A stretch of DNA of 5,525 nt from the NCBI GenBank assembly GCA_002508635.1, contig DACO01000137.1, positions 1-5,525 of the forward strand. The letters run 5' to 3'. This document shows, in pieces, positions 1 through 5,112 of the stretch. The notes under the pieces were generated by a model, which saw nothing but the letters and a program-made list of their open reading frames with translations, did not search any database and was not told the origin of the DNA. The DNA comes from Methanolobus sp. UBA118 (GTDB lineage Archaea > Halobacteriota > Methanosarcinia > Methanosarcinales > Methanosarcinaceae). Made by a program: the position numbers and the translations under genes. Positions within the stretch are counted from its first letter, which is position 1, and each line of letters starts with the position of its first letter.

Positions 1-926
1 GCACCTGCATCAAGGGCCTTCTGTGAGGCTTCTTTGATGGATTCAGGGGTTCCCTTCCAGAGTGTTGCAACAGGATCCAGATTTCCGATGATAACTGCGT
101 TGTTAACCTTGCCCTTTGCAGTTGCTACATCTACACTCTGGTCTACACTGATCGCATCGACACCGGATGATTCCATAAGTTCAAGGCTCATTGTCGTATC
201 ACCGCAGATGTGCAGTACGACAGGTACATCGACCTCGTGCATTGCGTCGACTATTTTCTTGTGTGCCGGAACAACATACTGTTTGTAGTACTCGTCACCA
301 ATGAGCATTGCACTTGCTGTGGGATCGATGATGACCATTGTGTCTGCACCGTTCTCGGCCATCTTCTTTGCGTACCGGACATTGAACTCCGTTGCAAGGT
401 CCATAAGTGCAGTTGCGAATTCCTCGTCTGTCATGATCGCCATGAACCAGTCATCACCGTTCATGTGCTGTGCAAGTGAGAAAGGACCGAGCATACTTGC
501 CATGATAGGAAGTTCGTCTCCGTACTTGTCTGCAAGAATATTGATAGCATTACATACCTTTGCTACTCTGCCCTCACTCAGATCAAAGTCCTTAAGTTTC
601 TCGACATCGGAGATGTCTTTTACACAGTGACTGCTGACTGATGGTTGCTGCTCTTTTGTGCCTTCCTTAATGCCACATCCGAAAAATTCAGCTTCCGCAC
701 TGATATCGAATGGTACACGTACGGCCTCGAATCCGACTACGGTATGACCTGCCTCCGCCAACTTTGCCATGGTTTCTGCGTCATCGTTTGCTTCCGGCCA
801 GAATGCACCACAGGCTTCCATCTGTTCAACAGTTCCTGTCTGCGTAACTGAGATTGCTGGCATTCTGTCAACTGACTCTCCTTTTAATGCACGTGCCAGT
901 CTCTCTTTAGGTGTATATTCATCCAT
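1..926 (-). CDS. mtbA: MtbA-like methylcobamide:coenzyme M methyltransferase (3' end cut by window edge)
   Basis: The product transfers a methyl group from a methylated corrinoid protein to coenzyme M, the step that feeds methyl compounds into methanogenesis; it is a cytoplasmic zinc enzyme of the uroporphyrinogen decarboxylase fold. From ATG at 926 the frame is open for 308 codons to the window edge, against about 340 for the family. The N-terminus (MDEYTPKERL), the AEAGHTVVGFEAVRVPFD segment (about residues 57-74), EFFGCGIK (80-87) and LGPFSLAQH (146-154) resemble MtbA (methylamine type) more than MtaA (methanol type) as I recall them. The zinc ligands His239 and Cys241 are visible in LHICG; the third ligand, a Cys in a C-terminal GCG motif, lies in the missing ~32 residues. 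The start is supported by AGGAG at 936-940, nine bases upstream. It lies 225 bp downstream of the corrinoid protein gene on the same strand, probably in one operon. Family is certain; substrate subtype (MtbA versus MtaA or a betaine-pathway paralog) is likely but not proven. Confidence 0.9.
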   Translation of the reverse strand, partial: MDEYTPKERLARALKGESVDRMPAISVTQTGTVEQMEACGAFWPEANDDAETMAKLAEAGHTVVGFEAVRVPFDISAEAEFFGCGIKEGTKEQQPSVSSHCVKDISDVEKLKDFDLSEGRVAKVCNAINILADKYGDELPIMASMLGPFSLAQHMNGDDWFMAIMTDEEFATALMDLATEFNVRYAKKMAENGADTMVIIDPTASAMLIGDEYYKQYVVPAHKKIVDAMHEVDVPVVLHICGDTTMSLELMESSGVDAISVDQSVDVATAKGKVNNAVIIGNLDPVATLWKGTPESIKEASQKALDAG

Positions 927-969
927 TGAAGTGAACTCCTGCAATAAATTAAATTTTTTCGATAAAGGT

Positions 970-976
970 GATATAA
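970..976 (-). promoter_or_regulatory. Possible internal TATA box for the mtbA-like gene
   Basis: On the minus strand TTATATC lies 44-50 bases upstream of the ATG at 926. A start site about 24 bases further on would give a leader of roughly 20-25 bases that includes the AGGAG site. It sits immediately after the upstream hairpin, so the gene might be transcribed both from the corrinoid gene promoter and from here. The box is short and the region AT-rich, so this is weak. Confidence 0.25.
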
Positions 977-1040
977 GGTGACCGGGACCGGGGTGACAGT
1001 TCAGATTCCTCCCTGTTGATCTGAGGTGGTCCCGGTCACC
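977..1040 (-). promoter_or_regulatory. Stem-loop A in the corrinoid protein-mtbA intergenic region
   Basis: The arms ggtgaccgggacc (977-989) and ggtcccggtcacc (1028-1040) are a perfect 13-bp GC-rich inverted repeat. Nested inside, tcagat (1001-1006) and atctga (1019-1024) form a second 6-bp stem around a 12-base loop. On the transcribed minus strand the loop carries GGGAGG (1008-1013), which looks like a ribosome-binding site but has no start codon after it. It lies about 50 bases before the mtbA-like ATG. No long U-tract follows directly, so an mRNA processing or stability element that sets the relative output of the two genes seems more likely than a simple terminator; that role is inferred. 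Confidence 0.7.
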
Positions 1041-1043
1041 AGT

Positions 1044-1139
1044 TCTGCAAAAGACCCGTTATAACTGCTGTTCTTACTGCTGGACGGGTTTCTATGATGG
1101 CACGAACAGCAGTGATCCATATAGCGGGTCTTCAGCAGA
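1044..1139 (-). promoter_or_regulatory. Stem-loop B just after the corrinoid protein stop codon
   Basis: Arms 1051-1073 and 1104-1132 pair: aagacccg with cgggtctt (8 bp), tata with tata (4 bp, after one mismatched position), and actgctgttc with gaacagcagt (10 bp, perfect), with a six-base bulge at 1114-1119. Five more outer pairs (1044-1048 with 1135-1139) follow a 2x2 internal loop. The stem begins 13 bases after the stop codon of the corrinoid gene. The loop carries second copies of actgctg (1076-1082) and acgggt (1084-1089), which could pair alternatively with the same arms. On the minus strand GGGTCTTTT follows the main stem, giving a short U-run. It could protect the 3' end of the corrinoid transcript or act as a partial terminator; the function is inferred. 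Confidence 0.72.
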
Positions 1140-1151
1140 TCTTCATTTTAA

Positions 1152-1817
1152 TTAATCCCATCTGCCGGCATCAAGCGTTTCAGCAGCTTCCTTTGCCCAC
1201 CTTGCAGCTTCCATGGCATCGGTCTTTGTTGCATCTGCTCCGATCTCTTCTGCAAAGTCTGCAGTTATTGGTGCTCCACCGACAATGACCTTGACCTTGT
1301 CCCTGATTCCCTTGCTCTGGATACCGCTTACAACACTTGCCATGTTGTCCATTGTTGATGTCATAAGTGTACTAACTGATACGACATCCGCCTTGTTCTC
1401 AGCAACTGCGTTTACAAAAGTCTCGATAGGTACATCTTTACCAAGGTCTATAGCTTCAAATCCTACAGCACTCATCATGGTCTTGACAAGGTTCTTGCCT
1501 ATGTCGTGTACATCTCCTTCTGCACTACCGATTACCAGGACCTTCCTCTTACCGGAGCCTTCTGTCTTGATATGAGGGATAAGTACGTCCATTCCTCCAT
1601 ACATCGCATTGGAAGCCATCAGGAGATGTGGCATGAATGCCTTCTTCTGTTCGTATCTTTCACTCATGATCTCCATACCCTTTGCAAGACCGTCTATTAC
1701 AGCGATATACGGGTCAACACCCTCATCCAGCGCCTTCTGTGATAATTCCGCTGCTTCGTCTTTCTTTCCGTTAACTACCGCTTCTGTCAGTCCTTTGATG
1801 ATCTCATTTTCTTCCAT
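1152..1817 (-). CDS. Methyltransferase cognate corrinoid protein (MtbC/MttC/MtgC family, substrate unresolved)
   Basis: This 221-residue cytoplasmic protein carries a corrinoid cofactor that is methylated by a substrate-specific methyltransferase and demethylated by an MtaA/MtbA-type enzyme. Residues 1-86 form the helical B12-binding cap region. Residues 90-215 form the Rossmann-like cobalamin domain with the base-off/His-on motif DVHDIG (102-107, cobalt ligand His104), the SVSTLMT strand (147-153) and the GGAPIT loop (180-185). The length matches the family (about 210-220). An in-frame ATG at 1844 exists, but the ATG at 1817 has a near-perfect TAGGAGGC site six bases upstream and gives a family-like N-terminus (MEENEIIKGL), so 1817 is chosen. 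It is the first gene of a probable operon with the MtbA-like gene. No methylamine, methanol or betaine methyltransferase gene lies upstream, where such a partner is often found. The C-terminal tail ending in AGRWD is slightly longer than in forms I recall. I could not place it confidently with the mono-, di-, trimethylamine or glycine betaine type. Confidence 0.92.
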   Translation of the reverse strand: MEENEIIKGLTEAVVNGKKDEAAELSQKALDEGVDPYIAVIDGLAKGMEIMSERYEQKKAFMPHLLMASNAMYGGMDVLIPHIKTEGSGKRKVLVIGSAEGDVHDIGKNLVKTMMSAVGFEAIDLGKDVPIETFVNAVAENKADVVSVSTLMTSTMDNMASVVSGIQSKGIRDKVKVIVGGAPITADFAEEIGADATKTDAMEAARWAKEAAETLDAGRWD

Positions 1818-1822
1818 AAAAT

Positions 1823-1830
1823 GCCTCCTA
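1823..1830 (-). promoter_or_regulatory. Strong ribosome-binding site that fixes the corrinoid protein start
   Basis: The minus strand reads TAGGAGGC, with AGGAGG six bases before the ATG at 1817. This matches the methanogen 16S 3' end and favours 1817 over the upstream in-frame ATG at 1844. Confidence 0.85.
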
Positions 1831-1947
1831 GTTTTTGTTAGCAACGTTCAAGAACTTAATTTTCGTTTCCTGCATTCTTTCCCGTTGGTCCGACTGTGAT
1901 TTTTTTAGTCAACTGAACAGATCTGGATATCTGCAATGATTGACAAT

Positions 1948-2002
1948 TTACCATTACCTGATATGAATATAAATAATAACTTATGGTAATTAATCAATGG
2001 TA
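1948..2002. repeat. Inverted ttaccat/atggta repeats flanking the putative TATA box
   Basis: The copy ttaccat (1948-1954) is mirrored by atggtaa (1983-1989) and again by atggta (1997-2002), so three related half-sites surround the TATA-like box at 1966-1974. They could be an operator for a regulator such as an Msr-type protein. The region is AT-rich and 7-bp repeats can arise by chance, so confidence is modest. Confidence 0.4.
1966..1974 (-). promoter_or_regulatory. Candidate TATA box for the corrinoid protein-mtbA operon
   Basis: ATTTATATT on the minus strand is the best archaeal TATA-like element between the flavoenzyme terminator and the corrinoid gene. A start site about 24 bases downstream (near 1943) would leave a leader of about 125 bases; long leaders are known for methyltransferase operons in Methanosarcina. 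The assignment is by position and composition only. Confidence 0.45.
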
Positions 2003-2050
2003 CACATATTATCAATAAGATATTCCCTGTTCAGAATATGGATATTGAAA

Positions 2051-2197
2051 ATCAGATATTCCGGATTTATGGCCTGCGGGAAAACTCCGGTAAAGAGAAA
2101 AAGAAAGGCTTTGATTATATCAAAAGCTTGAATTTCAGCAGGATAGAGAAAAGAATCGTTGCTGTATCCTGCCGAAAATGGGCGGATCAGATATTCC
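2051..2197. repeat. Direct repeat atcagatattcc, two exact copies 135 bp apart
   Basis: The 12-bp word occurs at 2051-2062 and 2186-2197; the second copy overlaps the stop codon of the flavoenzyme gene. A shorter match, agatattcc, is at 2018-2026. They bracket the terminator hairpins. No function is evident. Confidence 0.5.
2092..2177 (-). terminator. Terminator of the flavoenzyme gene: two hairpins and a U-rich tract
   Basis: Ten bases after the stop codon, arms 2165-2177 and 2133-2145 form a 13-bp stem (tatcctgccgaaa with tttcagcaggata). The only non-Watson-Crick position (2173/2137) is G-U on the minus-strand RNA but A-C on the plus strand, so the structure fits the minus-strand transcript. 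A second stem (2108-2115 with 2119-2127, one bulged base) follows and leads directly into a U-rich run, CTTTCTTTTTCTCTTT on the minus strand (2092-2107), as expected for archaeal termination. Confidence 0.8.
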
Positions 2198-4355
2198 TTG
2201 CTATTTCATTCGCACTATTTATCGCTTCCCAGACCCTGCCAGGATTACTGGCATCACCCACACAGTAAATCTCTTTTGCAGCCTTTGACTCCAACAACGT
2301 ATAATATAGTGTATCATCCGCCTGCCCGCCCACGGCAAAAATAACAAGATCAGCATCAATCGTTATTTCTTCCACATTATCAGGATCGAGCTTCTTTTCA
2401 AAAGGGTTATTCACATTCTCAGGAACCAGGTCCCTCCAGGGAGTAAAGGGGTCTTTTCTGTTCCTGTTGGCCAGCAAACGAGCTTTTCCTTCAGTAAAAG
2501 CCACTACTTTTGAGGCGTTGTAGACCCTGACAGGTTTTTTCAATGAATGTTCTTTATTTCCTGATGGGGAGCCTCTTCCCATCATCATCCAGAGCATCTG
2601 GGCCCTGTTGGCAAGTACACTTTCAGGCATCAGTTCCTTATTCCTTCCCACCAGCGTCACATTGAGTCCCTTTTCATATGCCAGGGTATAGGCAATCTCG
2701 CAACCCAGTGTTCCACCCCCGACCACAAGGATATTTTCGCAGTCCTCCGGTACTTGCATATCCTTTTGCAGGAACTCCCTTGCTTCAGCGTGCCTGATCC
2801 TGTCCAGGCCTTTTATGGCAGGCATATCGGTTTTGAGTCCGTTGGAGCAGATGATCACATCAAAACTGTCTTTGATATCATCCATCCCTATGGTCTTATT
2901 AAACTCGATTTTCAGACCTTCACTTTGAAGAATAGTAAGCCTGTGGCGGAAATTATCCAGATATCTTTCAACATCATGCTTTATTGCCATTTTAGCAGCA
3001 AGACATAGTTGTCCGCCAATCCGGTCCGTTTTCTCAAAAAGGGTTACATGGTGGCCTCTTTTGTGTGCCGTGATTGCTGCTTCACAGCCTGCGGGACCCG
3101 CACCAACTATGGCGACTTTCTTTATTTTATCTGAACGGACCAGTCTTTTAGTATCCTCAAATCCTGTGTAAGGATTTACCGAGCAACAGGGGTGACCTCC
3201 CTTCTTGAAGGATTCTATACAGCCTTCATGATCACCAATACAATGAATTATTTCATTGATCCTGTTTTCCCTGACCTTTGCCGGCCAGTGAGGATCAGCA
3301 AGCAGTGGTCTTCCAAGCATCACGAAATCTGCCCAGCCGTTTCCAAGCACTTCTTCGGCAACCTCTGGTTTTCCAAGTTTACCGACAGCTATTACCTTTG
3401 CAGGTATTTCGTTCTCCCTGAAATGATCCTTCAGTCTGCCGGCAATTTCCCGCACATAGACAGCATCATCGAAATAGGATGGAGGATGGGGCCAGAACCA
3501 GTTATCATAGCAGCCTTTGTCAACATCGAAAGCATCCACGCCAGCCTCGTACAGAGCAGTGCAGAACCGTAAGCCTTCATCGATTGTCCTCTCTTTTCCA
3601 CGAAAGCTTTTTCTGAATATCTCATCCCCATAACTCTCCTGTAGTGCCTGGGTCAGGTCAAGCCTGTATATAACGGGAAAATCTTCTCCACAGCGTTTTT
3701 TAATTTCCCTGACAACATCGATCCCGAACTGGAACTTATTTTTGTATCTGCCAAACTTTCTTCGGTTCCAGGGTGCTGATGTGAGCTGGTCCATAAGGTA
3801 TCCTTCATGACCGTGCAAGTGGACACCATCAAAACCGGATATCTTTGCATTGGCTGCACTCTGTCCGAGCATCTTTACGATCTTCTTGATTTTGCGATCT
3901 GAAAGGGGCAAATGAGGAACCTGAGGAATGTAGAAATTACTGTTCCATGAAGATGATCTCAGAATCTTTCCTTTCAAAGCAGGCTCAGGAGATCCCACCC
4001 TCCCGAGACCGGCTGATAACTGGATGAATATCTTTGATCCATAGGGTTTGACCCCGGCTGTCAAATCTCTCCAGCCACTAAGACGGGTTCTTGAGGAGCC
4101 ATCTATGCGGGGAAAATAAGTTGTGCCATTTTCCTCTGATATTGTAGGATCGATACCATAAGAAACAGGCACCAGACCGGTTATCAGAAGACCTGTACCA
4201 CCTTTTGCTCTTTCAATGAAATAATCGATCATCTTATTCATGGGACGACCGGAAGGATCAGCCATATTAATGTTGCCAACAGGAGCCATGATGACCCTGT
4301 TTTTCAGTTTGCAGTCGCCAATATGGTCCTGCTTGAACAATTTTTCAAATGCCAT
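2187..4355 (-). CDS. FadH/Old-Yellow-Enzyme-type NAD(P)H-dependent flavoenzyme with FMN, Fe-S and FAD modules
   Basis: The 722-residue product has the layout of 2,4-dienoyl-CoA reductase, trimethylamine dehydrogenase and BaiCD/BaiH proteins. Residues 1-365 are the FMN TIM barrel, with LKNRVIMAP (17-25) and HGHEGYL (181-187). Tyr186 aligns with the E. coli FadH catalytic Tyr166, and the GxEGYL form matches FadH rather than the usual HGYL. Residues 372-391 form the iron-sulfur loop, but it reads C-x2-D-x3-C-x11-C: Cys372, Asp375, Cys379, Cys391, with an extra Cys390. Residues 412-445 hold the FAD Rossmann motif GAGPAG (418-423) and an acidic strand end (Glu441). GGGTLG (546-551) marks the nested NAD(P) site, and GDAS (700-703) closes the FAD domain. 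It is about 50 residues longer than E. coli FadH, mostly a basic insert around 590-660. The start at 4355 is chosen over an in-frame ATG at 4391 because MAFEKLF matches the family N-terminus and GAGGG precedes it closely. It appears monocistronic. The physiological substrate is unknown; a true dienoyl-CoA substrate is doubtful in a methanogen. Confidence 0.93.
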   Translation of the reverse strand: MAFEKLFKQDHIGDCKLKNRVIMAPVGNINMADPSGRPMNKMIDYFIERAKGGTGLLITGLVPVSYGIDPTISEENGTTYFPRIDGSSRTRLSGWRDLTAGVKPYGSKIFIQLSAGLGRVGSPEPALKGKILRSSSWNSNFYIPQVPHLPLSDRKIKKIVKMLGQSAANAKISGFDGVHLHGHEGYLMDQLTSAPWNRRKFGRYKNKFQFGIDVVREIKKRCGEDFPVIYRLDLTQALQESYGDEIFRKSFRGKERTIDEGLRFCTALYEAGVDAFDVDKGCYDNWFWPHPPSYFDDAVYVREIAGRLKDHFRENEIPAKVIAVGKLGKPEVAEEVLGNGWADFVMLGRPLLADPHWPAKVRENRINEIIHCIGDHEGCIESFKKGGHPCCSVNPYTGFEDTKRLVRSDKIKKVAIVGAGPAGCEAAITAHKRGHHVTLFEKTDRIGGQLCLAAKMAIKHDVERYLDNFRHRLTILQSEGLKIEFNKTIGMDDIKDSFDVIICSNGLKTDMPAIKGLDRIRHAEAREFLQKDMQVPEDCENILVVGGGTLGCEIAYTLAYEKGLNVTLVGRNKELMPESVLANRAQMLWMMMGRGSPSGNKEHSLKKPVRVYNASKVVAFTEGKARLLANRNRKDPFTPWRDLVPENVNNPFEKKLDPDNVEEITIDADLVIFAVGGQADDTLYYTLLESKAAKEIYCVGDASNPGRVWEAINSANEIARNI

Positions 4356-4491
4356 TGTCCCTCGACTATAATTATACTGTACATATTGCATTGATCATAC
4401 CCGCGGAAAAGAAGAAGATTGCAGGTAGAAGATCATTTTTGAGTACAGATGTTCCTGTCTTTTCTGAAAAGGAATATGAACACATTAGACA

Positions 4492-4501
4492 GTTATATCT
4501 A
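4492..4501 (-). promoter_or_regulatory. Possible TATA box for the flavoenzyme gene
   Basis: The minus strand reads TAGATATAAC, which would put a start site near 4467 and give a leader of about 110 bases. Other AT-rich stretches (4367-4376, 4472-4480, 4600-4610) compete, so the choice is uncertain. Confidence 0.3.
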
Positions 4502-4524
4502 AGCCTGGCTCTGGATAGATAGCA

Positions 4525-4537
4525 TTGATAATATCAA
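4525..4537. repeat. Inverted repeat ttgata-a-tatcaa between divergent genes
   Basis: A perfect 6-1-6 inverted repeat, with flanking gc/gc also complementary after one mismatch (4522-4540). It lies about 63 bases upstream of the plus-strand TATA box and about 24 bases upstream of the minus-strand candidate, a plausible place for a dimeric regulator. No binding protein is known from the sequence. Confidence 0.4.
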
Positions 4538-4599
4538 AGCCATTGTTTTTCTTCCAGCCGAAGATTTCCTTTTATTTGTTGATTTCTCACAATAATTCG

Positions 4600-4610
4600 T
4601 TATATATATA
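4600..4610 (+). promoter_or_regulatory. TATA box for the cysteine-rich protein gene
   Basis: The run ttatatatata at 4600-4610 is the clearest archaeal TATA box in the window. A start site about 25 bases on (near 4633) leaves a short leader of about 20 bases that contains the GGTGA ribosome-binding site at 4644-4648. The near-symmetric box could also be read toward the flavoenzyme gene. Confidence 0.65.
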
Positions 4611-4654
4611 CCCAAACCTAAATCTAATATCAGTAGTCAGAAAGGTGAACAGAT

Positions 4655-4996
4655 ATGTCATATGAAAAAAGATATGTTGATGATCTAACACGCAATGAAA
4701 GGTATTCTTCTGAGCTTCAACGTAGAGGGGTGAACAAGAGCTTTTATGATGCAAATAAAGTGCTGCTTTGCCCGGAATGTGGCAGATCATTCAATCTGTT
4801 CTATTCAAGAGCAAAACTCTGTGCAGGATGTCCGAGTTTGGTCAGGGGATGTGAACTTGCCAGATGCACACACTGTCATACCGAATTCCCTTTAAGGAAC
4901 CATATGTCCAAAAGGGCTACCAGGACAACATCCAATTACATTGAATCCATTGTTAAAAGGTACCATGATACTTTCGGGGAAAGACCCGGACAATAA
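4655..4996 (+). CDS. Small cysteine-rich, probably zinc-ribbon protein of unknown function
   Basis: The 113-residue protein is mostly hydrophilic, with no signal peptide or membrane segment, so it is probably cytoplasmic. Residues 1-34 are charged and likely helical. The core holds three cysteine knuckles, C39-x2-C42, C56-x2-C59 and C71-x2-C74, plus Cys66 and His75; two are of the zinc-ribbon form (CPEC, CTHC) and the middle one is CAGC. This could bind one or two zinc ions, and an iron-sulfur site cannot be excluded. The C-terminal 35 residues are basic and lack cysteine, with a possible helix. The ATG at 4655 follows GGTGA (4644-4648) with a six-base spacer and a strong TATA box at 4600, so the gene is real. 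It is 116 bp upstream of the regulator gene on the same strand and may be co-transcribed. I do not recognise a characterised family. Confidence 0.85.
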   Translation: MSYEKRYVDDLTRNERYSSELQRRGVNKSFYDANKVLLCPECGRSFNLFYSRAKLCAGCPSLVRGCELARCTHCHTEFPLRNHMSKRATRTTSNYIESIVKRYHDTFGERPGQ

Positions 4997-5112
4997 TATT
5001 GCAGTTCTCATGGATTTTGCAATGATAGAAATTCAATGCAGACTGTGAGACACAATTGGTTCATCAGTAAAAACAAATGAATAGTATCAAGGAGAAGGTA
5101 AGTGATCCTACC
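4997..5112 (+). other. Spacer between cysteine-rich gene and regulator gene
   Basis: The 116-bp spacer holds a weak hairpin just after the stop codon (attgca 4998-5003 with tgcaat 5018-5023), with no U-tract, so read-through into the regulator is plausible. No clear TATA box was found. GTGAT at 5102-5106 serves as the ribosome-binding site for the regulator start at 5113. Confidence 0.5.

Larger units (their letters stand above)
1818..2186. other. 369-bp intergenic region between flavoenzyme and corrinoid genes
   Basis: No convincing gene was found here. Going along the minus strand it holds the 3' terminator structures of the flavoenzyme gene (2092-2177), short repeats, the candidate TATA box and flanking inverted repeats (1948-2002), and a long leader of the corrinoid gene ending in its ribosome-binding site. 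A plus-strand open frame from 2038 runs through the terminator into the 3' end of the flavoenzyme gene and is not credible. Confidence 0.7.
4356..4654. other. 299-bp divergent promoter region
   Basis: This region separates the minus-strand flavoenzyme gene from the plus-strand cysteine-rich gene. No gene is evident. It contains a TATA-like box for each direction, a 13-base inverted repeat (4525-4537), a second short inverted repeat cttttc-t-gaaaag (4459-4471), and a palindromic tataattata (4367-4376) just upstream of the flavoenzyme ribosome-binding site. Confidence 0.6.

Noticed and set aside
34..981. Several plus-strand open frames (starting at 34, 210, 301, 645 and 769)
   Set aside because: They are antisense to the MtbA-like gene, which matches its family over its whole visible length; they have no ribosome-binding sites and no recognisable product.
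977..1139. CRISPR array or insertion-sequence ends suggested by the inverted repeats
   Set aside because: There are no regularly spaced direct repeats, no transposase and no target duplication; the arms form local hairpins within one spacer.
1152..1844. Longer corrinoid protein starting at ATG 1844
   Set aside because: The strong AGGAGG site sits between the two ATGs at the right distance from 1817, and the extra nine residues are basic and unlike the family N-terminus.
1213..1899. Plus-strand open frames opposite the corrinoid protein gene
   Set aside because: Low-complexity Ser/Thr/Leu-rich translations antisense to a gene with clear cobalamin-binding motifs.
2038..2268. 76-codon plus-strand open frame
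   Set aside because: It overlaps the terminator hairpins and the 3' end of the flavoenzyme gene, has no ribosome-binding site, and its second half is antisense to the conserved GDAS region.
3431..3859. Short minus-strand frames inside the flavoenzyme gene
   Set aside because: They are alternate frames of a gene with strong domain support in the chosen frame.
4367..4376. Palindromic tataattata as the flavoenzyme TATA box
   Set aside because: It is only about 12 bases upstream of the start codon; the expected transcription start would fall inside the coding region and exclude the ribosome-binding site.
4587..4790. 67-codon minus-strand open frame
   Set aside because: It is antisense to the cysteine-rich gene and runs across its TATA box and ribosome-binding site; no supporting signals.
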